Program-made: the position numbers and the translations under genes
The notes under the pieces: model-generated
What the model was told of the DNA's origin: nothing
The model's database searches: none
Seen by the model: only the letters and a program-made list of their open reading frames with translations
Shown here: positions 41,230 through 52,712 of the stretch, piece after piece
Layout: each line of letters starts with the position of its first letter
Position numbering within the stretch: position 1 is the stretch's first letter
Source of the DNA: Globisporangium splendens
Taxonomy: Eukaryota; Oomycota; Peronosporomycetes; Pythiales; Pythiaceae
Direction of reading: 5' to 3'
Assembly: GCA_006386115.1 (NCBI GenBank)
Contig: VFIW01000006.1
Coordinates: 1,322,706-1,386,705 of the forward strand
DNA: 64,000 bases

Positions 41230-44200
41230 ATGTCCACCTCTTCAACGACGACGTACTTCCAAGGCGGGGACCACGTGGAGCTGCTCAGCGCGCAGGGCAA
41301 GGCGCCGGCAGCGACGTGGAAGCTCCAGGGCAAGATCCTCAAGTCGTTCGAGAAGACTATCAAGGGCAACTCGTTTCAGCTCGAGGGCAGCACAGACACC
41401 AAGATGCAGCTACCAAAGACCTCGACCACGCAGTCGCTCGGACTCTCACAACGGTTCCTCGTCTTCCAGCTGCTGGTCCCGCTCACACGATCGTTCGCCA
41501 TTGAGATCGGCTTTTCGGACTTCCAGAAAATCCACCGCCGCTTTGTGATTGCGTCGGCATTCCGAGAGACGGCCATGACGTCGCTGCACGTGCAGATCCC
41601 GTTTGGCGCCGCGCAGGTCACGCGCGACCACTGGATCAACCTTGCGTTTGATCTCCACGCGCTCACCGAGACGTTCTTTCCAGGGAGCACGTTCCGGTCC
41701 ATGGAGTCGATCTGCATCAGCGGGAGCTGCAAGCTGAAGCGCGTGTTCACGATGAAAGACGCGCCACTGTCTCACCTCCAGCAGCAGCATCGAGGCGCGG
41801 GGTTTCCAGTTGCGAGTTTCGCCGACATGAAGGACATCCCCAAGCAGTTTGTGTTCACGTCAACCACCCACGGAGCCGGCGGTCCGATCCCCACCGAGTA
41901 CTTTGAAGTTCCAGTCGGCAAAGGCGGTGCGAATAATAGCACTGCAGAGGTGCCCAGCAGTTTGTCGAATGCGACAGCAGCGATCAGTAAAGCAGGACTC
42001 CATGCAGTAAAGCCATCGAGTCAATCTCGGACAAAAAGCGCGAGTCAAGGGCGTAGCAAACCAGCTGCGGCTGGAGCGACAACGAAGATGAGCGTGACTC
42101 GACCAACGAGTAGTGTGGCTCGTCCTGACGACAGCGTCATGCGGCCACCGAGCCGAAGCGATCGTGAGCGAGGTGAACCACCGCAGCCTGACGCTGCGCT
42201 CAAGTCAACAGAACAGACATTGAGCAGCCGACCTTCTCCCTCTTCCTCAGCTCGTTCCGCTAGCATGCAGAGGTCACTAACACGCAGCGAACGCAAGGCT
42301 GTGGATCACAAGCAACCGAGAGAAGCAAGGAAAACGGCAGCAGCCACGTTACGATCGTTTGGAAGACGACGACAGAGATGACGATGACATGCAGTTGTCG
42401 CCCTTGCCGACGCGCTTCTCTATCGATAGCAGTAGAAGCAGCGCCGCAAGCCAGGAACAACATCAGCACCACAAAAAGCTCCACCGTCAAGCGATCATCG
42501 CGGAAATTCAGCACCAGCTTGACAGTCTAACTGACGCCGACGAACGGCACAGCGAACGCGATAGCAAAGCGTTCTTGCAGCACACATCGATTCACCATGA
42601 GGTTCAGGAAGGCGACGACGACGATGTGGAGCCTCTCAGAAGCAGTAGTATCCTTGAACAAGAAGAGCAGCAACCGTCAGTGGTGTCTCCAACAGGGAGC
42701 GCAGCATCTTCCTCTCTGTCCCCTCTGGAAAGTCGCAAAGGCTCTGCGTTTCGTAGTGACCGCATAGCGAACGCCCCTGTCAAGTCGATTTTTTCGTTTG
42801 CCCGAGACACAGAGACCCGCGACGATAGTATCACGCCTGCAAACGGCAGTCGCGGCTCCTACCAACTGCGTCCATCAACGAGCAAGTTGTTTGCATTTGA
42901 CTCGCTCCTGGAGCCGTCTCTAATAAAATGCTACGAAGCGAACCAGCAGAAGCAGCCGACTCCTTTTCTGCGTTCTACCGTCTACAGCGTTCATGCCCCA
43001 CTCTCGTCATCAAGAGCGAGAGATACCGAAGTGCTAGGTAGAGAAGACGAGGGTGAGGAGGACGCAGAAGAGCGCACATTAGCAGATTTACTGCATGCGA
43101 AACGACACGCGCGTCGGCTTCAGCAACAACAGCAAAAAGCTCCGCAAACTTCGAGTGGAAACCGCGGCGCTAGGGAGCACAAAAGTCGCAGCAGCGCAGC
43201 AATTGCTGTGAATTCCGCGGAGGATGAGATAGAAAGCGCATCAGTGCATTCAGATGAGGGAGAATACAAATCACTCGATGCGTTTAGCTTCATGCAAGAG
43301 TCACCAGCATCAGTCAGCAGTAAAGCCGCAACTTTGTCTGCGTCTGCTCAATATGGATCGCTCAGTGGCCGAGACGAAAACATCGCTCAACACAAGGACA
43401 ATGACGAAATCGTTAACACCGAGGGAGATGCAGAGGAGCAAGGCGATGGCGATAACAACGACAGCGTTTCCATTGATATGTGAGCGGGCATGACGCATTT
43501 CGCTTTTTTCGCTCGCGTTTGCGTCTATGGCCACACACTCTCTCTAACTCGACGTGAATGCGTAGGACGGATGCACTGGATGACAAGGGATCGAATTGTG
43601 ACAGCGGCAACGACGACCAGAGCGATGGAGACCGCGCACGTCGCCGCACTCGTGAGCTCTCGGCGGCATCCGACGACGGTCAGCAGCATCGTTCGTCGTT
43701 GCAGGAATCGAGCGATGACGGCTCAGAGCGAAGCTTTGACTTTGGTCTGCGATCCGTTTACATGTTCGTGCCTGTGGTTGTTATCTTTGAAAAGGATATT
43801 TATCGCGACATGTTTTGCATGTTTACTTGTGCATTTTTACAAGATGATATCGTGGAGGAAGAGGAACGTGGCGACGACTGCGTGAGCTCTGATGGTAATG
43901 GTGACGACGACAAGCGTGAACCAAGTGGACCGGAAACCATCGACCGTGCACCGCCGTCGCGTGACACTCTCGACAACAAAACAGACAGGAAGTTGACGCA
44001 GACGCCACGACGCAGCAGCAGCAATAACAACAACTCGCAATCTCGTATGAGCAAGCAGCACGAACACAACCAGCAGCAACCAAAGGGTTTCCCGTGGAAT
44101 TTGTTTCGAGTCCTCAGCACCAGATGCAGCAACAGAAACACCAGCAGCAAACACCGGACAAGGACACACTCTCGAGCTCATTGTCGTCGTCACAGCGCCT

Positions 44201-44402
44201 CGCGAATCTGCTCGAGTCCACGGATTGGTCACAACTCGATCCACGCGCACGTCCATTGTCACTGTCGTCCGCATCGTCCACAGTGCGTCCACCTGATGCG
44301 GACACTACGTCGTCGTCCATTGAGCTCGTCTACGATCCATTGCTGCACTGCTATTACGACCCGATCGCCAACAAATACTATGCATTGGCGCACAATAAAT
44401 AA
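41230..44402 (+). CDS. CFAP20-domain protein (CFAP20DC-like)
   Basis: Residues 1-175 form a CFAP20/DUF667 domain: YFQGGDHVELLSAQG, TWKLQGKILKSFEKTIKG, FQLEGSTDTKMQLPK, TQSLGLSQRFLVFQLLVPL and MESICISGSCKLKRVF. The LEGS-KMQLPK form is that of CFAP20DC, a relative of the axonemal inner-junction protein CFAP20. The rest is Ser/Gln/Asp-rich and ends ELVYDPLLHCYYDPIANKYY. Proposed exons: 41230 to about 42300; about 42313-43479; 43566-43744; 43844-44044; 44086-44402. The first junction is unresolved: the frame must shift between 42281 and 42381, but no donor is good. The last intron would be only 41 nt (GTATGAG...AAAG). The 99-nt intron at 43745-43843 has no stop. A separate second gene or an assembly indel remains possible. 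Confidence 0.75.
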
Positions 44403-44468
44403 GTTTCGTGTATATAAAAAATGCGTGTGTAAAGCATAAGAAAGAAGCAAAATAATAAACGACGACAA

Positions 44469-46730
44469 CTAGGACACTGCGTCCCCATTGCCATTGACGT
44501 TGCCGTCGGAACCCGAGAGCAAATTCACGACACTGCGTCGCACGCGCGACGTATTCAGCGTCCCGCCAGCCCCCGTCATAGCGGACTCGTCCAAGCCCGA
44601 CACGGAGCTCTGGCTCAGCCGCTTGCGGTGGTTCAGATCGCGGATCGCGTCCTTGATCATGAACGGCTTGAACTCGTCAGCGAGCGACGACCAGAATTCG
44701 CGGTTCGACAGCAGCGCCTTGTACCCGACCGTGTTGACGTTCACGAGGATCTGCGCCCAGACGCTGAACAGCGGCGTCACAATAAAGTCTGCGAACCCGA
44801 CCTGCATCTTCTTGAGCACGATCGTGTCGCGGTCCATGAACGGCGACACGGGTAGCCCCAGCTGCTTTTCCAGGTCGCCCTGCACGAAGAACTCTTCGAC
44901 GACTCGCTCGGTCCACTTGAGCATGGTCTCGCGTTCTTTCGCTGGATTCGAGACGTCGCACGTGTGCAGAATCATCTTGAGCAGCAGCTTCTTGTCGCCG
45001 ACGTTCTTGATCACGAGCTCCTCGTCGGGGGCTACGGGCAAAATGTTGGCTTTGAACAGCGCGACGTCCTCGAAATGCTTGGCCATGTCGGTCGCGAGCA
45101 CCATCTGGATGATCATCTCGCGACCGTACTTGAAGTCCTCGCTCGACAATTTCCCCAGCACGTTGAACTCTTGGTGCTTCATCACTAAAAATGATTGCGC
45201 GACGTGGAAATTCTCCAACACAGCGTGGTCGTTGTACCGCAGCGCGATCTCGGACGCCGTCGAGATGTGGAAGCTGTTGTTGAACCCATCGTGCTTGAAG
45301 TCGTGAATGCCTGCGGCGAGCAGCGCTAACGCTCTGTCCAGCGGCCTTAGGAACGGCGCGAGCTCCGGCTGGATCAGGAAATAATGCACGGTCTGCATGA
45401 CGTCGGCGGCGTGGATCGCATTGTGGTACGGGTTCGTCGCGATGTACCCGCGTTGGATCTCCAGCAGGAAGTTGACCAGAATCGCCTGCTCGATCAGCAA
45501 ATGCGTGGCCGCGAGTTCGTGGAGCAGATGGTACCCCAAATGGCAGAGCGCGTTGCCACCCGAGATGAGGTTGACGCGGAAAATGTCGAAGTTCCAGTGA
45601 TTCACGTCGCGGAACAAGTTCTGGAGCTCAAACTCGGACGCGACGTCAAGCGGCGGCAGCAGTTCCTTCATCATGACGCTGCGTCGCGCGACCGCCATCG
45701 TGCCGGTCCCTGCTGCAGCCTCGTTCGCTCTCCCTGTTGTCCCCGAGGCATCGCCAGCACGGTCGCCCGCCGTGGATTTACCATTGGCCGCGGCATCGGG
45801 CTGTGTGGCGGAGCCGCGGTCGTCGTCAGTCGCATCCGGGAGCACCTTGGCCGTGTCGTTGACCTTGAGGATCTCGCCGCGCAGCCAGTTTTGCGTGTCG
45901 TCGTCGACTTCTTCGCCCAGTAGCTCGTCGTTGGCCTCGTACAGGCGGTTGTTGCGGATCACGTCGATCGCAAACTCGACTTCCTCGCGCAGCGAACTTC
46001 GCAATGACGGGTGGTACCTCAGCTCCTGGAGCACGCGCAGCACGTGCTCGACGGGCGACGTGATCGGTCCCTTGTGCACAAAGTTCATGGACTTGGAGCG
46101 CTGCTTGACGCGCTCAAACACCACGAGCACACGCAACACGCGCAGGATCACGCGCAGCCGCAACACCTTCATAAACACGGGGGACGTCGTGCCCCAGGCC
46201 GCAAGGATGCCGAGGACGAACGACGCGACGATCACGAGCGCGTCAAACAGGTTCCAGCCGTTGCGCAGGTACTGCAGTCCGTACGCGAACACCTTGAGCG
46301 TGATCTCGACAAGCAGGATGGAGCCGACCGTGATGTCCGTGAGGTCCACAATGTTCTTGTAGGACGCAAGCGCGTTCTCGCCCATGGTGATCTGCACGAG
46401 CACGAAGATGCCGTACGCGAGCACGATCATCACGAAAAAGAGCTCCACGTAGAGCTTGCGCATAAACCCGCCCACGTACAGCCGCAGGCGCTGGTGCGAG
46501 CGCAGGTTCGCGACGCTGCCGTCGCGGATCCGCGAAAACTCGGACGTGCCCGCGCACTTCCGCCGCGACGCGTGCGCCGTGTGGTGCGAGTCGGCGGGCG
46601 CCACGGTGCGCGAGCGGCGCTCGCCGTACGGGTAGCGGCGGAAGAAGCGCGAGAGCGTCTGGCGTTTGGGCACGGCGGCCGCGTGGTGCAGCGACGGACT
46701 CGGCGGCACGTCCGGTGGCGGCGGCGGCAT
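44469..46730 (-). CDS. Voltage-sensor domain fused to cyclic-nucleotide phosphodiesterase
   Basis: Single exon, 753 aa from ATG 46730 (MPPPPPDVPP); ATG 46808 would add 26 residues. Residues about 94-206 form four spans like an ion-channel voltage sensor: S1 VELFFVMIVLAYGIFVLVQI; S2 SILLVEITLKVFAYG with the acidic/Lys pair ExxxK; S3 RNGWNLFDALVIVASF with Asp; S4 MKVLRLRVILRVLRVLVVF with Arg at 191, 193, 197 and 200. No S5-pore-S6 follows. After a linker comes a class I PDE domain with all metal motifs: YHNAIHAADVMQTVHYF, GIHDFKHDGFNNSFHIS, ATDMAKH and MILHTCDVSNPAKE. It should hydrolyse cAMP and/or cGMP at a membrane under voltage or lipid control; specificity is unknown. It is convergent with the CFAP20-domain gene, 66 nt apart. 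Confidence 0.9.
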   Translation of the reverse strand: MPPPPPDVPPSPSLHHAAAVPKRQTLSRFFRRYPYGERRSRTVAPADSHHTAHASRRKCAGTSEFSRIRDGSVANLRSHQRLRLYVGGFMRKLYVELFFVMIVLAYGIFVLVQITMGENALASYKNIVDLTDITVGSILLVEITLKVFAYGLQYLRNGWNLFDALVIVASFVLGILAAWGTTSPVFMKVLRLRVILRVLRVLVVFERVKQRSKSMNFVHKGPITSPVEHVLRVLQELRYHPSLRSSLREEVEFAIDVIRNNRLYEANDELLGEEVDDDTQNWLRGEILKVNDTAKVLPDATDDDRGSATQPDAAANGKSTAGDRAGDASGTTGRANEAAAGTGTMAVARRSVMMKELLPPLDVASEFELQNLFRDVNHWNFDIFRVNLISGGNALCHLGYHLLHELAATHLLIEQAILVNFLLEIQRGYIATNPYHNAIHAADVMQTVHYFLIQPELAPFLRPLDRALALLAAGIHDFKHDGFNNSFHISTASEIALRYNDHAVLENFHVAQSFLVMKHQEFNVLGKLSSEDFKYGREMIIQMVLATDMAKHFEDVALFKANILPVAPDEELVIKNVGDKKLLLKMILHTCDVSNPAKERETMLKWTERVVEEFFVQGDLEKQLGLPVSPFMDRDTIVLKKMQVGFADFIVTPLFSVWAQILVNVNTVGYKALLSNREFWSSLADEFKPFMIKDAIRDLNHRKRLSQSSVSGLDESAMTGAGGTLNTSRVRRSVVNLLSGSDGNVNGNGDAVS

Positions 46731-46808
46731 CTTGGCGGCGAGCAACTGCTTGACTCGCGTCGAAGAAGCGAGCGTAACCCTTGCAAACTGACAACAAGGG
46801 TTACGCAC

Positions 46809-48231
46809 AATCTACAAATCGCTTGCGAAGGTGTTTGTATGTGCTGTATATCGGTCTGCAATTTGTCGTCAGCAACTTTTGCTGCAAACGCTTGCGACAC
46901 ACAGCGCTCACTTGCCGACTTGTTGGAACTTGGGCACTTTGTAGCACGACGGCAGACGCACGGCGCCTGGCTCGACAAGATGCTGGTGTCTCACTCAGCG
47001 TGGCTTGCGTTCCTTCCGTTCTCCCCCCGCTGCAGCAACTAAAATATAGAAAACCACCCACACGTTGTACCTGTTGCTTGTTGACGGATATAATTAGCTG
47101 CAAGGAAAACTTGTTGTTGGCGTGCTTGCTTCTTGGTTACGCGACTGGGAGAATCGCTCACTTGCAGCAAGTCGGTTCTGCAGTTTTCTTGCTGCTGTTG
47201 TAGTGTGTGCACACACTGGGGAATGCCGCCGCGTTTGTGCAAGTAGGTCGGACCGTGTGTGGCAACAACCACAACAGCAGCAAAGTGACCCATACAAAAA
47301 CACACTCGGCGAAAAAAAGAAAGAAAAAGAGAAAGAGGAGGCCAGTTGCCTGGTGTATGTATGGATACAGGTTCTGAAGGGTCGCCTCTTTGGGTTCTGC
47401 CCATCATGCGCTTGCTGTGTTCCGCCCCCATAATTTTCGTGTGCAGTTGTGGGCTGAGGATCTCAGACTCAGAAGGAGTACATTTGTCTGCCACCAGTGT
47501 GACAGAATAGGGGGTTATAGGATGTTTTTGTAAGGAACGTAACCCAATGTTGTCAACTGAGTCGGAATGGTTACGGATGCATGTGTTGCGGTGGGTGTTG
47601 CACCAAGGATCTCGCAGTCACAAAGCGTGTGCGCAACTTCACACACACACACACAGCAAGCAATCAAGTGAGCAGGTGCTGCATGGAACACGCAAAGCTC
47701 GAGTAACCCCCGGATGTAAGAGCACAGGACAGAGACAACTATGACGCTTGGGGTACACCACATGTTGCTCACCCTCGTGCACTGCAGCACGTGCCGCGCA
47801 TGACGTGTTTGTCTGCTTTTCATTCCAGCGCCATATTGAGTTTCTGATCGCCTCCCGCGCAAGGAAGCTGCCATTTGGTAGCAGCGCACGATCGCGCACT
47901 GCAGTAATCGCTTCCATATTCACGTAAACGTGTTCAGATTCATTGCTTATGCACACACGACACCAAAGGCGGATACTTGCTGCATCTAACAGCCTATTCG
48001 ACCAAATGGCATTCTCTCGCGGCGATCAACACACAGCATGCTCTTTCCCACGCTTTCTACTTCCTGTCGAGTGTGCCGCAAACGAACAGGACTTGAATGC
48101 AACTGTGGTCAGTTTCCATCATGTCGTCCATCGGACGTCACACGGCGCCACTATGTAATCAGCGCACGCTGAAACGGATCTTGCAACGCACCTTTCACAC
48201 GCACGACTTCAGTACAAACAAACGCAGGCAT
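46809..48231. other. Gene-poor interval
   Basis: About 1.4 kb upstream of the phosphodiesterase. It contains a CA tract near 47640-47655 and a minus-strand frame around 47720-47920 (ITAVRDRALLPNGSFLAREA; NSIWRWNEKQTN) with protein-like composition but no family or firm splice sites. No gene is called. Confidence 0.35.
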
Positions 48232-48523
48232 CTACAACGATCCCTGTTGCATGTTGTCATCGACAGATGCTGGAGCCGCTCGCTACAGTAATCGTGAGCA
48301 TGCACAAACCTCATGACGTCTTGCTCACTTGGACAATGGCGCTCTCGGACGCAGCAACGCTTTCAGCGTCGTGCACCGCGCTTGAGTTCACACGCGCTCT
48401 CGTCAGTTCGATGCAAGGCGCATCGTTGAGGTTGCGCGCTGGTGCTAAGTTTAATATTGGCGCACGAGCAACCGTGGCAATTGGGGAGCTGCGCAGCTGA
48501 ACTTCAATGTCGAGAGTGGCCAT
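48232..48523 (-). CDS. Possible small two-exon gene
   Basis: ATG 48523 opens a frame (MATLDIEVQLRSSPIATVAR) that runs to a GTGAGC donor after 48329. A TACTGTAG acceptor lets it resume in phase at 48282 and stop at 48232, giving 81 aa. The joined end reads IVQRAAPASVDDNMQQGSL. The intron would be 46 nt. Composition is Ala/Ser/Val-rich with no recognisable domain. Evidence is limited to in-phase splice signals, so this may be chance. Confidence 0.25.
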
Positions 48524-49433
48524 CTCCTACCTGCGAGAATGCATAGTTGCATAAATGACATGGGGTAAGGGTGAAAGGCAGACTACCTGATTCCAACCCT
48601 CCTTTTCAGCCAATGATATTGCGTGGAAGACGCCACTTGCAGTCGCCAGCGACACGCAGCTGCCCGCTTATGTTGCGCAAAGCAGCAAAACGTGCGCTTA
48701 CGTACCCCCTGGTCACATTGCCCTCGAGACGAGGCAGCGCGGCCAACTACACTTGCTTTCAGTATGTCGCACAGCAAACGGTACCCGCCGACCTCTGCTC
48801 CCTCCCGCCCCGATCCCCATCAAGATTTAGACCGACCCCTAACGACGTCGACGATGGGAAGTAATTTATGCGTTCCCTGCCTTTGTGCACTTCCTTCAGT
48901 TTGCGGGAAGAGGGGGAACACAAGCGGTAAGTTATTTTTTGATGCGTTGCTTGAACTTGAGGCGTCTGCCTCATGTCGGCACATGTCGAAACAGAGAGGG
49001 AGAGTGCTGCGGACGTGCGCATGCAGGCAGCAAATGCGAACAGGCGAAGTAAATTACCCCCCCACCCCTTCGACGTTTCTTTTCTTTTCCGCAATTTTTC
49101 ACGTTTGCTTTCTTTCGAAAAAACCCACACACACACACTCACACTCACACACGCGAAAAACAAGCAGACACACACAGAGCACATCAGCAAAGCAACCCTC
49201 TATAAGCCCTTGTTGTGTGGAAAGAAAATAAAAAACAGTATCGGATATCCGTCGCGGCGCTGGAAGCGAGCGAAGAAGCCAAGAGCTACACAGCGGCGTG
49301 TGCGCATTCCCCATTGTGCGCGAAGGCGACTGTCGGTTATACGGCGCGTGTAAAGAGGAGGGAGTTCACCCCAGCGGGCGGAGTTGTCGTGCTGACTGTG
49401 GGTGAAGCAATCCGCTCATATAAAAAGAAGAAG
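48524..49433. other. Gene-poor interval with CA tract
   Basis: Upstream region of the PSP1-domain gene. It holds a CA-rich tract at about 49123-49153 and a CCAAT at 48611-48615. TATAAAAA lies 10 nt before the ATG at 49434, too close to be a normal TATA box. Confidence 0.4.
49123..49153 (+). repeat. CA-rich microsatellite
   Basis: Interrupted CA repeat about 300 nt upstream of the PSP1-domain ATG. Confidence 0.8.
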
Positions 49434-52323
49434 ATGCAGCGCGCGCGGCACATGTCGCTCGACTATTTGGGCCACGCGGCCAAGAACGGGAATACTGAAG
49501 ACTGGTCGGAGTTCCTGTCGACCAGCATGGCGGCGCTCAAGACCACTGGCGACGATATGAGCCAGAATGACGACGTGATTGAGGAGATTAACGACGAAGA
49601 CGAGCTCGTGTTCGCGCAGCACCAGCAGGACGTCATGGATGCGGCCGTCGCGGTCGCGACGAGTCCGCGGGGAGCGCGCACGGCACAACACGCGAGCGGC
49701 GGGGCGACGCGACCTGAGATGAAGATCGACACGTTTGGGCTCGAGCCTTTGCAGACCGACGAGTACATGATGCTCGGACGATATGAGAAACAGCGCGGCG
49801 ATTCGATCTCGGAGTCGCTGACGTCGTCGACAGGCTCGTCGCCGTCGGGCGCAGCGGCGTGGCGGCCATTGGGCCGTCGGATGACGCCGCAGAGCAGCAG
49901 CAGCGGAGCGCCACCACCCCCACCTCCACCACCGATGACGAGCAGTGGAAACCAGCTGGAGCACCTGAATTTTGACATGTCCCCGTTCGGTGCTACAGCG
50001 AGCAGCAGCAACAATCTCAAACACACGTCGAGCTTCCGTGATGTCGTGAGCACGCTGGTATCGTCGTCGGAGGGGTCGTCGCTGTACGAATCGTCGTCCT
50101 CGTCGGATGAAGAGCCACAGGATCCCCTGAGCAGCTCGAGCATGCAGCAGCAGCGTGGCGTCATCGACGACCGGATGCATTTCAGCAATCGCATGATGCT
50201 GCGCAAGGGATCGGAGCCTGTGATGTCGATGCGGCCGCGCCCCACTTTGGACCTCGATACGTCCTACGCCGAGGCGTGTTTGCCCGTGCTGAATTCGTTG
50301 CCAGCGCATCCGCGCAGCCTCAGCATTGACAACAGCTTTGTGAGCAGCACGAGCTCGAGTCTGGCGCACCACGCCAAGTCGCCTGTGTTGGGGAACCGCA
50401 AAGACTCGCAAACGTGGCAACTGCAGGACGAAGAATTTCTGAAAACGTCGCCGCGCTTTGGCACGTTGCGTGGAACTTCGGACTTGGGCATGTTCAGCTC
50501 CAGCGGGCTTCTCGAGTACGTGCATGATGTAATTGTGTATTTTGCGAATAGTGTTGCCATGCTAACGATGCTTCGTGCCATTTTGTTTATGACACAGTGA
50601 TGTGAGCAACCAGATCCATGAAGACGAGCCGCGTTCTAGGTTCACGAAGGACATGCGTGCGTCGTCGGTGGACTTCACGTACAGCAGTCGCCACAACGAG
50701 GTGAATCCACCGTTGCCTCCTCCCCAGGAGCCGCTGCAGCAGCGCCTGCGCGCCAAGTCGTTTTCGTACTCATCCGTGTACGGCGCGTCGGCTGGGTTTG
50801 CCAACCCAGGGTACCCTCCTGCTCCCAACAGCGGCACCCCTAGCAAAACGTCGTACCCGACGCATGTGCAGCACCAGCACCACCATCATCAGCCTCAGCC
50901 GCCAACGCTGCGTGACTACCATGGAGGTATGCGCTCGTATGTGGGGTCCCCGCCGCCCGTGTCGAGTCCACCGCCATCGGGAGGCGGCATTCGCCCGCCA
51001 CGTGTGAACATCCCTGCTGATTCACCGATGCATCAATACCACCAGGTGCCTGTCCATTGCACATTGTCCATTGCTTTGTGCTGATTGTGCTGACAGTGTT
51101 AATCTGTACGAATATTTCTGTAGTATGGACTGCCACAGCCGCCGCAATACCGCCGCTATTCGTCGGATACGTTTACTGCAATGCCACCGTACCCAGAGAT
51201 GTTCAGCCCCGAGCAGGAGAACCACGCGCGCCATAGCAACAACAACGTCGGTAGCGGCCGCGGTATTCGCTCGTACTCGATGGAGACGTCGTCGCACCAT
51301 TTCGCATCGACGCGGCCATTCCGAAGCCAATCCATGGAAGGACCGCAGTTGTTTGCCGCGGGACCGCCATTGGAGTATCCGTCGATGACGCGCACGAGCT
51401 CTGCGGGGTACGACTGGCCACGTGGTCCAATGGATGCCAACAACAATGCGCCGCCGCTTCCTCCAGACTCGCGCGGTATGTCGACGACGACGAGCTCGGT
51501 GCATTCGATGCATTTCCCGTCGCCCCCACCAGAAGCTTACTACGAAGTGGAGTTTAAGCGTGGCCGGCAAGAGATTTTCGCCGGCAATGCGACGTACAAC
51601 CCGGGCGAATACGTCAAGGTATGGAGTTTGGGTTGCATGCTGCGGTGTTGTTGCTGTTTAAATAACTTTAGCGTTATGTTTTATGTAGGTGGAGGCTGAC
51701 CGTGGTGAGGATATCGGCCGCATTGTGCAGCGGTCGACGGACTTGGCCAAGCTACAGGGTGGCAACGGTAGCAGTGGTACCCACGCGAGCGAGCCGACGA
51801 GTCCGCGTGACGACGGTATGAATGTGCGCACGAAACGCCACGACGCGCCTGTGAAGAAGATCATCGCCGTTGCGACCCAGCGAGACTGCGAGTTGCTGAG
51901 TGAACAGGTTGGTTTGTTACGTTTGCGTACTGTTTTGCGTGAATGCACAACTGACAATTCTGTTTACTGTTTGGTTTGCCTACAAAACAATAGCGCAAGG
52001 AAGAGCACGAAGTGTTTGAAGTGTGCAAGAGCAAAGTGCGCCAGCGCCTTTTGCCCATGAACGTGATTGACGCCGAGTACCAATTCGATCGCCACAAGCT
52101 CACGTTCTTCTTCGAAGCCGATCGGTACGTTCACAATGGTACTAAGAACAGAGATCTGTGTGTGGATGACTCACATTATGCGTTGTGTTGTCTTTATTTC
52201 TGCAGTCGCATTGACTTTCGCGAACTCGTTCGCGACCTGTTTGCGATCTACAAGACGCGGATATGGCTCCAGCAAGTCGTGCCAGGTGGCGGCAAGAAGG
52301 TGCTCGTCGACTACGAGTCGTAA
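49434..52323 (+). CDS. PSP1-domain protein with long disordered N-terminus
   Basis: Exons: 49434-50515, 50598-51045, 51124-51618, 51689-51907, 51994-52124 and 52206-52323, giving 830 aa with all phases correct. About 650 N-terminal residues are disordered: an acidic stretch (DVIEEINDEDELVF), polyproline, repeated short S-x-S patches with basic residues (RAKSFSYSS, GIRSYSMETS, RSLSID) that look like kinase or 14-3-3 sites, and His/Gln/Pro runs. The PSP1 C-terminal domain fills about 650-830: YYEVEFKRGRQEIFAGNATY, VKVEADRGEDIGRIVQRST, EVCKSKVRQRLLPMNVIDAE, FDRHKLTFFFEADRRIDFRE and FAIYKTRIWLQQV. It is related to yeast Psp1 and bacterial YaaT. Function is poorly defined in this family; links to translation or polymerase suppression are only from yeast. 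Confidence 0.9.
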
Positions 52324-52683
52324 GCCCAGAGAAGACTGCATGAACTAGGGCGGTGAACCAAGAATGCGCGCGTGTGTGTGTGTTGTGTCGTGCCTGAAGC
52401 CCGAACGCGAGGGTTTTGCGGCGAAAACACAACGCCACAAAGCAAAAAGCCGACACTGTGTGCGAGCCGCAAGCATGCGCCTTGGCACACTTGTGTCGGC
52501 CAGTATTTTTTAGATGGAGTTTTTTTTAGAGATGCGAATCCATGCGGACGAACGAATGGATGAATGAATGGATGGATGTTAGAGAGACAACGCGGCGGTG
52601 CTCTGGTGGAAGGAAGCCCTCGATCGATCGCATACCGACGCGTGCGTAGAGTGTGTACAAGTGAAGCTGTGTGCGCGTGTGAA

Positions 52684-52712
52684 GAGAGAGAGAGAGGGAG
52701 AGAGAGAGAGAA
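52684..52712 (+). repeat. GA microsatellite
   Basis: Interrupted GA repeat in the 3' flank of the PSP1-domain gene. Confidence 0.85.

Noticed and set aside
47640..47655. CA tract as part of a mobile element
   Set aside because: A simple microsatellite; no terminal repeats or transposase frame nearby.
49416..50525. 369-aa minus-strand frame over the PSP1-domain gene
   Set aside because: Arg/His-rich antisense shadow of a biased exon.
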